In this document: in pieces, positions 20,092-28,904 of the stretch
How the letters are laid out: each line of letters begins with the position of its first letter
How positions within the stretch are numbered: the stretch's first letter is position 1
Assembly: GCF_003614975.1 (NCBI RefSeq)
Contig: NZ_QZWI01000004.1
Coordinates: forward strand, 248,001 to 312,000
Source: Rahnella bruchi
GTDB lineage: Bacteria > Pseudomonadota > Gammaproteobacteria > Enterobacterales > Enterobacteriaceae
Direction: 5' to 3'
Length of the DNA stretch: 64,000 bases
Translations under genes and position numbers: made by a program
Notes under the pieces: generated by a model
Seen by the model: the letters and a program-made list of their open reading frames with translations, nothing else
Databases searched by the model: none
What the model was told of the DNA's origin: nothing

Positions 20092-22046
20092 CGGGTAGTC
20101 TCCGCTTTAACAGAATGCGCCGTTTTATCCGCTCCGGGCGTAAATGGCAGGGTGAAATTTCTCAGATCCAGAACCGGCGGCGTTCCGCCACCAATACGGC
20201 TGTCGACAATCAAAACTTTCGGATGCTGTTGCATCGCCAGCGTCAGCTGACTGAAATAACGCTCAGTCAGGAACGACTGTCCGCCTGCCTGATAAGCCTG
20301 ATTTTCAGCGTTAAACCGCAAGGCCATGACCTGTGCCTGATCGAGATCCTCATGACTTTGTGCGCTGGCGGCGTCGAGCGCCAGACGGGAAAATTGCTGT
20401 GCTGCATTAAGCTGCTGCGCGGCTTGTCCTTTCTCACCGGCGATCGCGCTTTGCGCCAGAATCTGTGCCGCCTGTACGCCATGATAGGCATCCGCAGCGC
20501 CCGCTGGCGGATGGATGGATTCAATCACCGTCGCCAGCAGTTCCACGCCACTGTGAAGATTATCCAGCTGGCTTTGCACTTTCTGGCCGATGTCTGCGGC
20601 AAGACGGATCTGCTCGCTGCCCAGAAGACTGTCGAGCGTGCGGGAGGAAAAATCGTGCACCAGAACCTGATTGGCAATACTGCGGATAAGCACCGGCATA
20701 TTTTCGGTGTGATAAAGGCTCGCCATCGCCGCGTCATCGTTCATACCGACGCGGTACACAAACCGCACATCCATATCCATGATTTGAAAACTTTGCCGGT
20801 CATTACCCGCACTGGCGATAATTTGCGATTTGTCGCTGCTGTGGCTGGAATCCCATAACCGGTTGGCGCTTTCCGGCGCGGGGCCTTCAGCGGTATCTGC
20901 GACCGCGACTGGCGAGACGTTCACCGGCTCTTCGGAACCGGTGGTAAGTTCATGCACTTCGCCGTTATCGACCATTTGCGTATGCCCGAAAGGCCACGGC
21001 AGACCAAGATGTAAACCGGGTTGTCTGACCGCGACCGGTTTACCGAAGGATTCGTAAATCCCCCGCTGTGTCAGCGGAACTTCACTGACGCTGGTCAGCA
21101 GCCAGCCCGTCAGCAGTAAGAGTGCCGCCAGCGGCAACAACGCACGACGTATAAAATGGAATGCCCAGATCTGGCGCAGATCAATGCCGAAATGCTGATG
21201 CAGTTCATTTTGCACAAACTGCAACGGACGCGGCGGCCAGCAAATTTGTGCTGCCAGCAGACTGCCTGCGATAAATTCCGGCTCTTTATCTTCACGCGGC
21301 GGCGAAAACAGCGCCATCAGCGCACACAGGAAAAGCTCCAGCGCCACCAGTGCCGGTAATATTCCGGTGAGCACCAGCAAATGCGCGGGCCAGACCGCCG
21401 TGCCATGGGCAAACATCACACCGGCGGCGCTCAGTAATAAAACGCCAATCAGCATGCGTAATAACGGTGCGAGTTTTACCGCTTCCGGCCATTCCTGCGG
21501 ATTTTTCAACGTCCAGTGACGTTCCAGCACCAGTACCGCAAAAGCGCAGAGAATGAAAAATGAACCGGCAAAATATCCCGTTTTACCCGCTTCATTGGCG
21601 GGTAAAGGCAGTTGCCACAACACCACGACGAGCAGTAACGCGGCCAGCGCGGGCAGTGCCTGAAAGAAGACGTGCGCATCCACATAACGCAACAGCGGGC
21701 GCACCCGTGACGAAGCGGTCAGGCGGTGGAGAAAAGCGGGAGGTTTTTCAGGTGTCACGGTTTCATCGCGGGGCGTAAACTGCTGGTCACGCCAGCGGGT
21801 CATACGCCGGGCACATTGCAGTGAGGCGGCGCAAACCCAAAGAGCGGCCATAATATTGCCGGTCACCCACGGCCAGACTGAATCCGGAGAAAGCATATAC
21901 AGCATCAGCAATATCAGATACAGCACGCTGCTGATCACCATGATGCCGTTGATAAGCGCGCTCAGCCAGCGTGTGTGGGATGCGGCTGACTGAAAACGCA
22001 GATGTTTACTGGCGTCATCAGTCGCGGATGTCTTGTTTATACTCAT
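20088..22046 (-). CDS. Large polytopic SPFH/HflK-like protein
   Basis: 652 residues. The first 270 residues hold several hydrophobic segments (about six), unusual for HflK, which has one. Another helix (LLPLAALLLLTGWLLTSVSE) precedes an SPFH domain beginning VPLTQRGIYESFGKPVA, then a long Ala/Gln-rich coiled coil. The C-terminal tail is VLIVDSRIGGGTPPVLDLRN. The start MSINKTS at 22046 has GGAG five bases upstream; a GTG at 22088 is possible but lacks such a site. First gene of the SPFH-ATPase operon. The gap of 201 bases to the ROK gene upstream shows no clear terminator, so linkage to the nag operon transcript is possible. Confidence 0.8.
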   Translation of the reverse strand: MSINKTSATDDASKHLRFQSAASHTRWLSALINGIMVISSVLYLILLMLYMLSPDSVWPWVTGNIMAALWVCAASLQCARRMTRWRDQQFTPRDETVTPEKPPAFLHRLTASSRVRPLLRYVDAHVFFQALPALAALLLVVVLWQLPLPANEAGKTGYFAGSFFILCAFAVLVLERHWTLKNPQEWPEAVKLAPLLRMLIGVLLLSAAGVMFAHGTAVWPAHLLVLTGILPALVALELFLCALMALFSPPREDKEPEFIAGSLLAAQICWPPRPLQFVQNELHQHFGIDLRQIWAFHFIRRALLPLAALLLLTGWLLTSVSEVPLTQRGIYESFGKPVAVRQPGLHLGLPWPFGHTQMVDNGEVHELTTGSEEPVNVSPVAVADTAEGPAPESANRLWDSSHSSDKSQIIASAGNDRQSFQIMDMDVRFVYRVGMNDDAAMASLYHTENMPVLIRSIANQVLVHDFSSRTLDSLLGSEQIRLAADIGQKVQSQLDNLHSGVELLATVIESIHPPAGAADAYHGVQAAQILAQSAIAGEKGQAAQQLNAAQQFSRLALDAASAQSHEDLDQAQVMALRFNAENQAYQAGGQSFLTERYFSQLTLAMQQHPKVLIVDSRIGGGTPPVLDLRNFTLPFTPGADKTAHSVKAETTR

Positions 22047-22247
22047 GTCCGCTCCGGCAGAGGAGAAAAATAACCCGCACGCGGACACGAGTCAGCGATG
22101 GCGAAGTCAACCGGGCGTAACCGTATAACATTACAGAATTTTCAGCGATATGAATTTAGCCGTTTTTTTGACACGAATTGTAAGCGTTTATCAGCAAGAA
22201 GGGACGACCGACAGAATGGGTTTCTGCCAGCCGTTTATAAAAGAATG

Positions 22248-23384
22248 TTACGTCAGGGAGACTTGTTCGAAATGCTGGAACATCGCCAGCGCCAGTCCCT
22301 GGGCGGGATTGAACCGCTCCGTTACAAAGTTGATGTGTGTGCGGCTGAACGCAAATGTCAGCGTAAATTGCTGCGCCGCCGCCAGGGTGTTTTCCACAAA
22401 TAAAGGATGGCTGTTATAAGGGCAATCAATCAGTAAAGTTTTCGGATTCACTAAATGGATAATCTGACTCAACGCCTTGCCTAACAGCCTTCCGGCCTGC
22501 GCCATGACTTCATCCACAATGTCTGCCGACTGCTGGCGATTATCCCAGCTCAACCCCGGCTGGCGCTGTTCCAGTTGACGGTTAATGGCAGAGAAACCGA
22601 TCAGGGATTCCAGACACCCCCGCTGACCGCATGAACACAGCGGCCCGTCAGGCAGCACGGCTAAATGGCCGACTTCGCCCGCCGTCCAGCTGCCGCCGGA
22701 ATAGACCCCGTGTTCGGTTAACAGCGCACCGCCGATCCCTTCACCAACGCGCAGATAAAAACAGGCATCATCATCTTTTGCCACATCGCCCTGACGGGCA
22801 ATCAGTGCCGCCGCTTTCACGTTGTTCCATACGCTGACCGGAACCGCATCCGCGCAGGTCAGCAACGGTTGCAGATTCACTTCGCCCCACCCCAGATGCG
22901 AGGAAACGTGCAGAATACCCAGCTGGTGATCAACGATACCGGGAAACCCGATGCCGATGCCGACCAGCTCCGGCCACGTTTGGTGCAGTTGCTGGCAATG
23001 ACGCATGATTTCATCCAGTACGGCGTGTGGTGCGCAGGTGTCGAGAGAGAAGGTTTTTTCCTCGACAATCTGCGAAAAGTAATCGCAGACCATCCAGTGC
23101 AGACGGTTGCGTTCAATCATGATACCCGCCGCTTTTATTGCCGATGGTTTCAGCGCGACGTGAATTTTTGGCCGTCCGATGCTGCTGGTTTGCGCCACGC
23201 CCTGTTCTTCCACATAGCCCAGCGCAATCAGGTCATCGACAATCAGAGAAATGGTGTTCTTGCTCAGTGCCAGCGCACGCGAAATATCCAGACGGGAACT
23301 GATTTTTTGCTGGCGGAGCCAGGCCAGTACACGTTTCTCATTGTACTGGCGCAACAGCGCGGGTCCTTTGCCTGAGTCTTTCAT
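22248..23384 (-). CDS. ROK-family transcriptional regulator (NagC/XylR type)
   Basis: 378 residues: an N-terminal winged helix-turn-helix (DISRALALSKNTISLIVDDL) and a ROK sugar-kinase-like domain. The latter contains the glycine-rich loops VGEGIGGALL and the zinc motif CSCGQRGCLES. It likely represses the amino-sugar genes just upstream (symporter, nagB, nagA) and is relieved by an amino-sugar phosphate. Start 23384 (MKDSGKGPALL) has GGAAAG seven bases upstream; 23399 is an alternative. It is the last gene of that operon, 68 bases after nagA. Confidence 0.87.
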   Translation of the reverse strand: MKDSGKGPALLRQYNEKRVLAWLRQQKISSRLDISRALALSKNTISLIVDDLIALGYVEEQGVAQTSSIGRPKIHVALKPSAIKAAGIMIERNRLHWMVCDYFSQIVEEKTFSLDTCAPHAVLDEIMRHCQQLHQTWPELVGIGIGFPGIVDHQLGILHVSSHLGWGEVNLQPLLTCADAVPVSVWNNVKAAALIARQGDVAKDDDACFYLRVGEGIGGALLTEHGVYSGGSWTAGEVGHLAVLPDGPLCSCGQRGCLESLIGFSAINRQLEQRQPGLSWDNRQQSADIVDEVMAQAGRLLGKALSQIIHLVNPKTLLIDCPYNSHPLFVENTLAAAQQFTLTFAFSRTHINFVTERFNPAQGLALAMFQHFEQVSLT

Positions 23385-23452
23385 GTCATGACTTTCCATT
23401 GCGTTACACCGTAGCGTCGCATTATTACATGACAGAGGATCCGCGCGTCAAC

Positions 23453-24610
23453 CTATTCACCCCGCCAGACTTCCACCCCGTTTTTGTAGGTCGCCATCAG
23501 CCGCAGGGTATTGTCCGGCGCCTGTTGCAGCAGTATGGCATCCAGTGGCGCACCGGGGCTAAGCCCCTGAGCTACCGGCAGATTCAGACGCGATGCCGGA
23601 CGCACCGAGGCCATCTGAATCGCTTCCGCCAGCGGGACAATCTCATTGCTGACCAGTGTATTCACACCGTATAACAGCCCCTGCACCGAGCCTGCCAGCA
23701 GCGCCGGATTGCTGGCCATCGACAGCCTTCCTTCTGCACTCAGCACCACGTCGCCACCGATATGCGAATGGTAACAGCCCGGCGGCATTCCGGCGTGGCT
23801 GGTCACGTCGCTGACCAGCAGCGCCCTGCCATTTTTGGCACGGATAAAGGTTTTCAGCACCGAAAGTGGCAAGTGTTCGCCATCTGCAATCATCGCGCAC
23901 CACAAACCATCCTGCGCCAGTTGCTCCCAGATATAGTTCGGATGCCGCGGCAACGTCAGATGTGCGCCGTTGCCCAGATGCGTGGACATCCGCGCCCCGG
24001 CTTTTACCGCAGAGGCAATCTGCTCCGGGCTGGCCGCGGTATGCCCGAGCGAAACCACCAAATTATTCGCGACGCACTGGCGAATAAAATCGTCCGCCTG
24101 CGGCCATTCCGGCGACAGGGTGATCATACGGATCCGCCCTTCTGCCGCAATCTGCCAGCGCTGAAACTGGTCCCAGTCCGGCGCCTGAATATGAGCAAGA
24201 TTGTGCGCTCCGCGCGGGCCGTCCTGCGGGGATAAAAACGGCCCTTCCAGATGGATACCGGCAACAGATTGTTCCACCGCCGGATACTCACGGCAGGCCG
24301 CCGCCAGCGTGGCGACCATGTGGGTGATTTCATCAGCACCGTTGGTGATCACCGTCGGCATAAATGTCGTGACGCCCTGCTGCCACAACGCGTGCGTCAC
24401 TTCTTTCACAGACCCCACGGTAAAAGGGAAACTGTTAAAATCAGCGCCGCCGTAGCCATTGACCTGGAAGTCGACTAATCCTGGCGCGATCAGCGGGAGA
24501 TCCTGACTGCTGGTCGCCGGACGTATCTGGCTGATAATGCCGTCCTGCGCCACAATTTCCACCGGCTGCTGCGTGCGGTAATCCCTGCCGCGTAACGTGA
24601 TTTCACTCAT
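23453..24610 (-). CDS. nagA: N-acetylglucosamine-6-phosphate deacetylase
   Basis: Amidohydrolase that removes acetate from GlcNAc-6-P. 385 residues starting MSEITLRGRDY. The active-site signatures are HLEGPFLSPQ (metal ligand Glu), SLGHTAAS, THLGNGAHLTLPRH and the catalytic Asp in LLVSDVTSHAG. The start overlaps the nagB stop by 8 bases, so translation is probably coupled; an open frame further upstream runs inside nagB and is ignored. Divergence from E. coli NagA (THLGNGAH for THLYNAM) suggests a paralogue, perhaps with a related N-acetyl amino sugar as substrate. Confidence 0.88.
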   Translation of the reverse strand: MSEITLRGRDYRTQQPVEIVAQDGIISQIRPATSSQDLPLIAPGLVDFQVNGYGGADFNSFPFTVGSVKEVTHALWQQGVTTFMPTVITNGADEITHMVATLAAACREYPAVEQSVAGIHLEGPFLSPQDGPRGAHNLAHIQAPDWDQFQRWQIAAEGRIRMITLSPEWPQADDFIRQCVANNLVVSLGHTAASPEQIASAVKAGARMSTHLGNGAHLTLPRHPNYIWEQLAQDGLWCAMIADGEHLPLSVLKTFIRAKNGRALLVSDVTSHAGMPPGCYHSHIGGDVVLSAEGRLSMASNPALLAGSVQGLLYGVNTLVSNEIVPLAEAIQMASVRPASRLNLPVAQGLSPGAPLDAILLQQAPDNTLRLMATYKNGVEVWRGE

Positions 24611-25379
24611 CCGGCAACTCCCCGAAACCTGCGATATCGGTGTAAAGCGTGCAGGCAGAATGCGTGCGAAGCACCGTGGCCGGACAATCCACCGACTGCG
24701 GCGCATTCAGTGTATGCGTAACAGCCTGATGTTTATTTTTGCCGGGCACCATGCAGAATAAGCGCGCAGCCGCCATCAGCGTCGGGATAGTCAGCGTCAG
24801 CGCGTGCGTCGGCACATCCTTTAAGGCAGGGAAACAGCCGTCATTGACCTGCTGCTGACGGCAAATGGCATCCAGCTCAACGATTTTCATCGGCTGCGGA
24901 TCGTTAAAATCAGCCACCGGCGGATCGTTAAAGGCCAGATGTCCATTCTCTCCAATTCCGAGGCAAACCATATCCACCGGCGCCTGTTGCAGCAGGCGAG
25001 CGTAGTCCGCACAATTCTGCGCCGCATCACCCGCCGCCGGAATTTTATGCACCGAGCCCGGTCTGACTTTGCCGAATAAATGCGTCGTCAGATAGTGACT
25101 GAACAAGGCCGTTGAACTGACCGGCAACCCGACATATTCGTCCATGTGAAAAGCATCCACACGCGCCCAGTCAATATCGTCGGCCTGCGCCAGAGATTCC
25201 AAAAATTCATTCTGGGAAGGCGCAGCGGCAAAGATTATGCGCACGCGATCCTGCTCTTTAAGCCGCAGACGTAAATGCGTGACTGCATCGCGGGCCGCCG
25301 ACTGCCCCATTTCCAGACGGGTAGAAAACACTTCAACATTCAGGCTTCCGGCCTGCGTGGTATATCGCGGAGATGTCAT
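24603..25379 (-). CDS. nagB: Glucosamine-6-phosphate deaminase-like protein
   Basis: Converts glucosamine-6-P to fructose-6-P and ammonia. 258 residues, close to the 266 of E. coli NagB. The active-site segments AFHMDEYVGL and LGIGENGHLAFNDPP are present, as is the NagB/RpiA/SorC fold core. Several positions differ from classical NagB: an early loop IIFAAAPSQNEFL replaces the GxTP loop. It may therefore belong to the NagB-like/AgaI group and act on a different amino sugar phosphate. It lies between the SSS symporter and nagA in one operon. Confidence 0.8.
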   Translation of the reverse strand: MTSPRYTTQAGSLNVEVFSTRLEMGQSAARDAVTHLRLRLKEQDRVRIIFAAAPSQNEFLESLAQADDIDWARVDAFHMDEYVGLPVSSTALFSHYLTTHLFGKVRPGSVHKIPAAGDAAQNCADYARLLQQAPVDMVCLGIGENGHLAFNDPPVADFNDPQPMKIVELDAICRQQQVNDGCFPALKDVPTHALTLTIPTLMAAARLFCMVPGKNKHQAVTHTLNAPQSVDCPATVLRTHSACTLYTDIAGFGELPDE

Positions 25380-25416
25380 ATCAAAACCTGCTCTTTTCTT
25401 TATTTAATGTGATCCG

Positions 25417-26940
25417 TTACCGGGATTCAGACGGGTACGCGGCCGCCACTTTCGGCGCAGGCAGGTCTTCGTCCTGATCCTGATTCAGCGCATTCAGTAA
25501 AACATCCACTTCAGCACTGACCGGACGACGGCGAAGCAGTCCGCCAATGATAAATACCGCCAGTGATAACAGCACCGGAATGGCAACGATTTGCGCCGTG
25601 CTCATGTCCGGCACCACAAATTTGACCAGGAAAAAGGCTGAGACACCGGCAGCCCAGGAGGTAATTGCCGCCGCCGATCCGCATTTACGGAACCACGGCA
25701 ACAACCCGAGTAACATCGGAATAGAAATCGGCCCGACCAGCCCGCCGAACCAGACAATCAGCAGCGACAATACGCCGCCAAAACGGCTGGCATTAACCGC
25801 AATCAGCAGCGTCGTGAGGATAAACAGCACCACCGTGACGCGCGCCACCAGCAGTGAAGATTGTCCCTGACCAAAGCGTTTCGGCATTAATACCGGCAGA
25901 ATATCGCGCGTCACAACGGCGGTGATGGCATTGGAATCCGAAGAGGTCATCGACAAGGTGTGGGTGAACATGGCGACCAGCACCAGTCCGATCAGACCGT
26001 TGGGCAGCAGATTCATCGCCATGATCGAATAAGACTGTGAAGGGTCAGCAATGTCCGGGAACAGCAGCGGTGCGGCCCACATCGGGTAAAACAAAATCAG
26101 CGGCCAGACCAGATACAGTACCGAAGAAAGTAACGCGGCTTTGCGGGCATCTTTTCCGCGCGGTGAGGCGATAAAGCGCTGCGCAAGATTCCAGGTACCG
26201 CCGTTATAGCTCAGGGTATAGATGACAAAATACGCCAGGATAAAGCCCATCGAATACGGCCCGGCGACGATGTCAGTATGGCCTGCGGGGAGCCTGTCCC
26301 AGATGGTCAGCAGATTGCTGAAACCACCCAGATGGAACGCCACCGCCACCACCATCACAATCGCGGCGATAAACTGGACAATAAACTGCCCGAAATCATT
26401 ACAGGCATCCGCCCACAAGCCACCGAGCACGGTATAAAACAGACACAGCACACCCGAAATCGCGATACCCACCAGCGGATCCAGCCCGGTAAACACGTTG
26501 ATGATAATGGCGATAGCTGCCCATTTAGCGCCGACGTCGAAGGTTTTCAGAAACACCCCGCTCCACGCCAGAATCTGCTGCGTCGGGACGTTATACCTCG
26601 TGGAGAGGTATTCCATCGGTGATTCGATATTCATATGGATCCGCAACCGTGCCCAGCGTGGCGCAAAAATCACTGACCCGATGAAAACGGCAATCGAGAT
26701 CGGAAATGCCCACCAAAAATAAATGGTCAGCCCGTATTTGTAAGCCACCGCCGCGTATGCAACAAATACCGCCGCGCTGTAGCCAGACATATGGTGTGAA
26801 ATCCCTGAAAGCCACCAGGGCATTTTGCCCCCTGCGGCGAAGAAATCCTTGGTGTTGCCCACTTTGCGCATAGCCCACAGCGTGGTCATCACAATCATCA
26901 GCGCGTACAGCGCCATGACAAAATAGTCTATCCCGTTCAT
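25417..26940 (-). CDS. Sodium:solute symporter (SSS family), probable amino-sugar importer
   Basis: 507 residues with about 13 predicted membrane helices. It opens NGIDYFVMALYALMIVMTT and contains SGYSAAVFVAYAAVAYKYG and the sodium-site helix FTHTLSMTSSDSNAITAVV typical of SSS carriers. It is the first gene of the operon with nagB, nagA and the ROK regulator, so its substrate is likely an amino sugar (GlcNAc, ManNAc or chitin product); this is inferred from context. Start 26940 has GGAG six bases upstream. A long AT-rich palindrome at 26999-27029 precedes it and is a good operator candidate. Confidence 0.85.
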   Translation of the reverse strand: MNGIDYFVMALYALMIVMTTLWAMRKVGNTKDFFAAGGKMPWWLSGISHHMSGYSAAVFVAYAAVAYKYGLTIYFWWAFPISIAVFIGSVIFAPRWARLRIHMNIESPMEYLSTRYNVPTQQILAWSGVFLKTFDVGAKWAAIAIIINVFTGLDPLVGIAISGVLCLFYTVLGGLWADACNDFGQFIVQFIAAIVMVVAVAFHLGGFSNLLTIWDRLPAGHTDIVAGPYSMGFILAYFVIYTLSYNGGTWNLAQRFIASPRGKDARKAALLSSVLYLVWPLILFYPMWAAPLLFPDIADPSQSYSIMAMNLLPNGLIGLVLVAMFTHTLSMTSSDSNAITAVVTRDILPVLMPKRFGQGQSSLLVARVTVVLFILTTLLIAVNASRFGGVLSLLIVWFGGLVGPISIPMLLGLLPWFRKCGSAAAITSWAAGVSAFFLVKFVVPDMSTAQIVAIPVLLSLAVFIIGGLLRRRPVSAEVDVLLNALNQDQDEDLPAPKVAAAYPSESR

Positions 26941-26998
26941 CGTTAACTCCGGAGGCAAGATTGCATTGTCGAAGTCCGGCGGGAAAACTTGCCGGTTT

Positions 26999-27029
26999 TT
27001 TAATTAATCCTAACTAAGGACTAATTAAA
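26999..27029. promoter_or_regulatory. Palindromic operator candidate for the ROK regulator
   Basis: Arms TTTAATTAATCCT (26999-27011) and AGGACTAATTAAA (27017-27029) match at 12 of 13 positions around a 5-base centre. It lies 58 bases before the symporter start. AT-rich outer arms are typical of NagC/ROK operators. Confidence 0.6.
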
Positions 27030-27173
27030 CCTAGCATGAGAAAACATGAACAAAACGTGAGCAAGATCACGTAATTTTTCAATGATTGTCAAAGTGTTAT
27101 AGGACTTTCTTATGGATGAGACGGAGATCGAAAATCAGGAACATGGGGCAACAGTGAAGAACATCATAAAACA

Positions 27174-27195
27174 GGCGCCGTTTTCAGGCGGCACC
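27174..27195 (-). terminator. Probable terminator of the SulP gene
   Basis: Read on the minus strand: stem GGTGCCG/CGGCGCC with one G-U pair, loop CCTGAAAA, followed by CTGTTTTATG. It begins 10 bases after the SulP stop codon. Confidence 0.65.
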
Positions 27196-27204
27196 TTAAA
27201 GATT

Positions 27205-28686
27205 TCAGAGAGTATCTTCGGCAACGTAGTACTGCGGATCGTCAAGTTCATGGGAGCAGAACGGCCCGGCTTTCTTAAGCAGGCTCACGCAGTCATTGCT
27301 CAGATGGCGCAGGCGGATGGTTTTACCGGCATCAAGATAACGCGCCGTCAGCTTATCAATGGCTTCCACCCCGCTCGAATCCATTACCCGCGTACCGGCA
27401 AAATCCAGCACCACGTTTTGCGGATCGTTTTCGGGATTAAACAGTTCAGCAAACGTCGCAGCAGAACCAAAGAACAACGGCCCGTCCAGTTTATACACCG
27501 CCAGATCGCCTTTGATTTTGTGCTCACGGATCCGGATACGCGCCTGCTGCCAGGCAAACACCAGCGCCGAGATAATCACGCCGCTGATCACCGCCACGGC
27601 CAGATCGGTGAAAATGGTAATGACGGTGACAATCAGCATCACCAACACATCGGCTTTCGGCATACGGCGCAGGCGACGAAGTGAACTCCACTCAAATGTG
27701 TTGTAACAGACCACCAGCATAATTCCCGCCAGCGCCGCGACCGGCAGCAGGCCGATATAACCTGACAAACTGACCACAAACAGAATCAGCAAAATCGCGC
27801 CAACCGTGCCTGAAATCCGCCCGCGACCGCCGGACGTAAAGTTAATGATCGACTGCCCGATCATCGCACAACCGGCGAAACAGCCGAACAGCCCGCAGAT
27901 GGTATTGCCTGCGCCCTGCGCGATGCTTTCGCGATTCCCGTTACCCTTCTGATTACCCATTTCATCCAGCACCGTCATGGTCAGCAGCGATTCAATCAGC
28001 CCGACCAGCGCGATAACCACCGCATACGGCAGCACGACTTTCAGCATCTCAGTGTTAAACGGCGCGACCGGCAGGCTGAAGTGCGGCAACGCACCGGAGA
28101 TGTCCGCCAGGTCACCCACGCGTAACGTGTGCAGGTTGAAACCAATCGCCACAGCGGAAACCACAATCAGCGCAGCCAGCGAGGAAGGTATGATTTTGGT
28201 GAGTTTCGGGAACAGCACCACCACCAGAATCGCCAGCAGAACCAGCCCGTACATCAGCGGTCCCTGCCCGGCAATCATGTGCAACTGCGCCAGCATAATC
28301 ACAATCGCCAGCCCGTTCACAAAGCCGTGAACCGCCGGTAAAGGCACCAGCCGGATAAATTTACCGAGGCGGAAAACGCCAATCAGAATCTGAATAATCC
28401 CGGCAAAAATCGTCGCCCACAGCACATAGCCCATGCCGTGCTGCGCTGCCAGACTCATCAGCACCACCACAATAGAACCCGCCGCGCCGGAAACCATACC
28501 CGGTTTGCCACCAAACAGCGCCGTCACCAGCCCGATGATAAACGCCGTGTGCAGCCCGACAATCGGCGACAATCCGGCCACCAGCGAGAACCCGACCGCT
28601 TCGGGGATCATCGATACGGCCACCACAAACCCGGCCAGCGTTTCATTTTTTACTTCTGACAACTTCATACCACGCGGGCTAAACAT
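27205..28686 (-). CDS. SulP-family inorganic anion transporter with STAS domain
   Basis: 493 residues. A membrane domain of about 12 helices begins MKLSEVKNETLAGFVVAVSM, with the family motif IPEAVGFSLVAGLSP, and later VNGLAIVIMLAQL. A C-terminal STAS domain (about residues 395-493) contains VLDFAGTRVMDSSGVEAIDK. Transported anion could be sulfate, bicarbonate or a dicarboxylate. E. coli has a SulP gene (dauA, 559 residues) next to ychH-pth-ychF; this one is shorter, placed before ychF and probably not its orthologue. Start 28686 has GGA six bases upstream. It is divergent from ychF. Confidence 0.87.
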   Translation of the reverse strand: MFSPRGMKLSEVKNETLAGFVVAVSMIPEAVGFSLVAGLSPIVGLHTAFIIGLVTALFGGKPGMVSGAAGSIVVVLMSLAAQHGMGYVLWATIFAGIIQILIGVFRLGKFIRLVPLPAVHGFVNGLAIVIMLAQLHMIAGQGPLMYGLVLLAILVVVLFPKLTKIIPSSLAALIVVSAVAIGFNLHTLRVGDLADISGALPHFSLPVAPFNTEMLKVVLPYAVVIALVGLIESLLTMTVLDEMGNQKGNGNRESIAQGAGNTICGLFGCFAGCAMIGQSIINFTSGGRGRISGTVGAILLILFVVSLSGYIGLLPVAALAGIMLVVCYNTFEWSSLRRLRRMPKADVLVMLIVTVITIFTDLAVAVISGVIISALVFAWQQARIRIREHKIKGDLAVYKLDGPLFFGSAATFAELFNPENDPQNVVLDFAGTRVMDSSGVEAIDKLTARYLDAGKTIRLRHLSNDCVSLLKKAGPFCSHELDDPQYYVAEDTL

Positions 28687-28800
28687 AAGACATCCGTTAC
28701 ATTTCCAGCTCAGTTAAAAAATTGTGACAAGTATCTAAAAATGACGGAACCGAGGCAAGGGTTAATCCGTGCCTGTGCGGTGGGGCAGATCACAAGCGGA

Positions 28801-28829
28801 TCGAGATAAACGTCGTTTACGTGTATAAT
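28801..28829 (+). promoter_or_regulatory. Probable sigma-70 promoter of ychF
   Basis: A perfect -10 TATAAT at 28824-28829 and a weak -35 TCGAGA at 28801-28806 with a 17-base spacer, about 75 bases before the ychF start. It indicates that ychF has its own promoter here instead of depending on pth. Confidence 0.5.
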
Positions 28830-28904
28830 GCGGGGAATTATGGTCATTACATCGTGCGGTTACAGTTAATCGCTTGATAACTAAGCTATTAAGGTGAGAA
28901 AAAC

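Noticed and set aside
19977-20858. Plus-strand frame opposite the SPFH genes
   Set aside because: An antisense shadow of high-GC coding sequence.
27112-27684. Plus-strand open frame of about 190 codons over the SulP gene
   Set aside because: It is antisense to the STAS end of SulP and has no recognisable domain; the SulP reading is clear.
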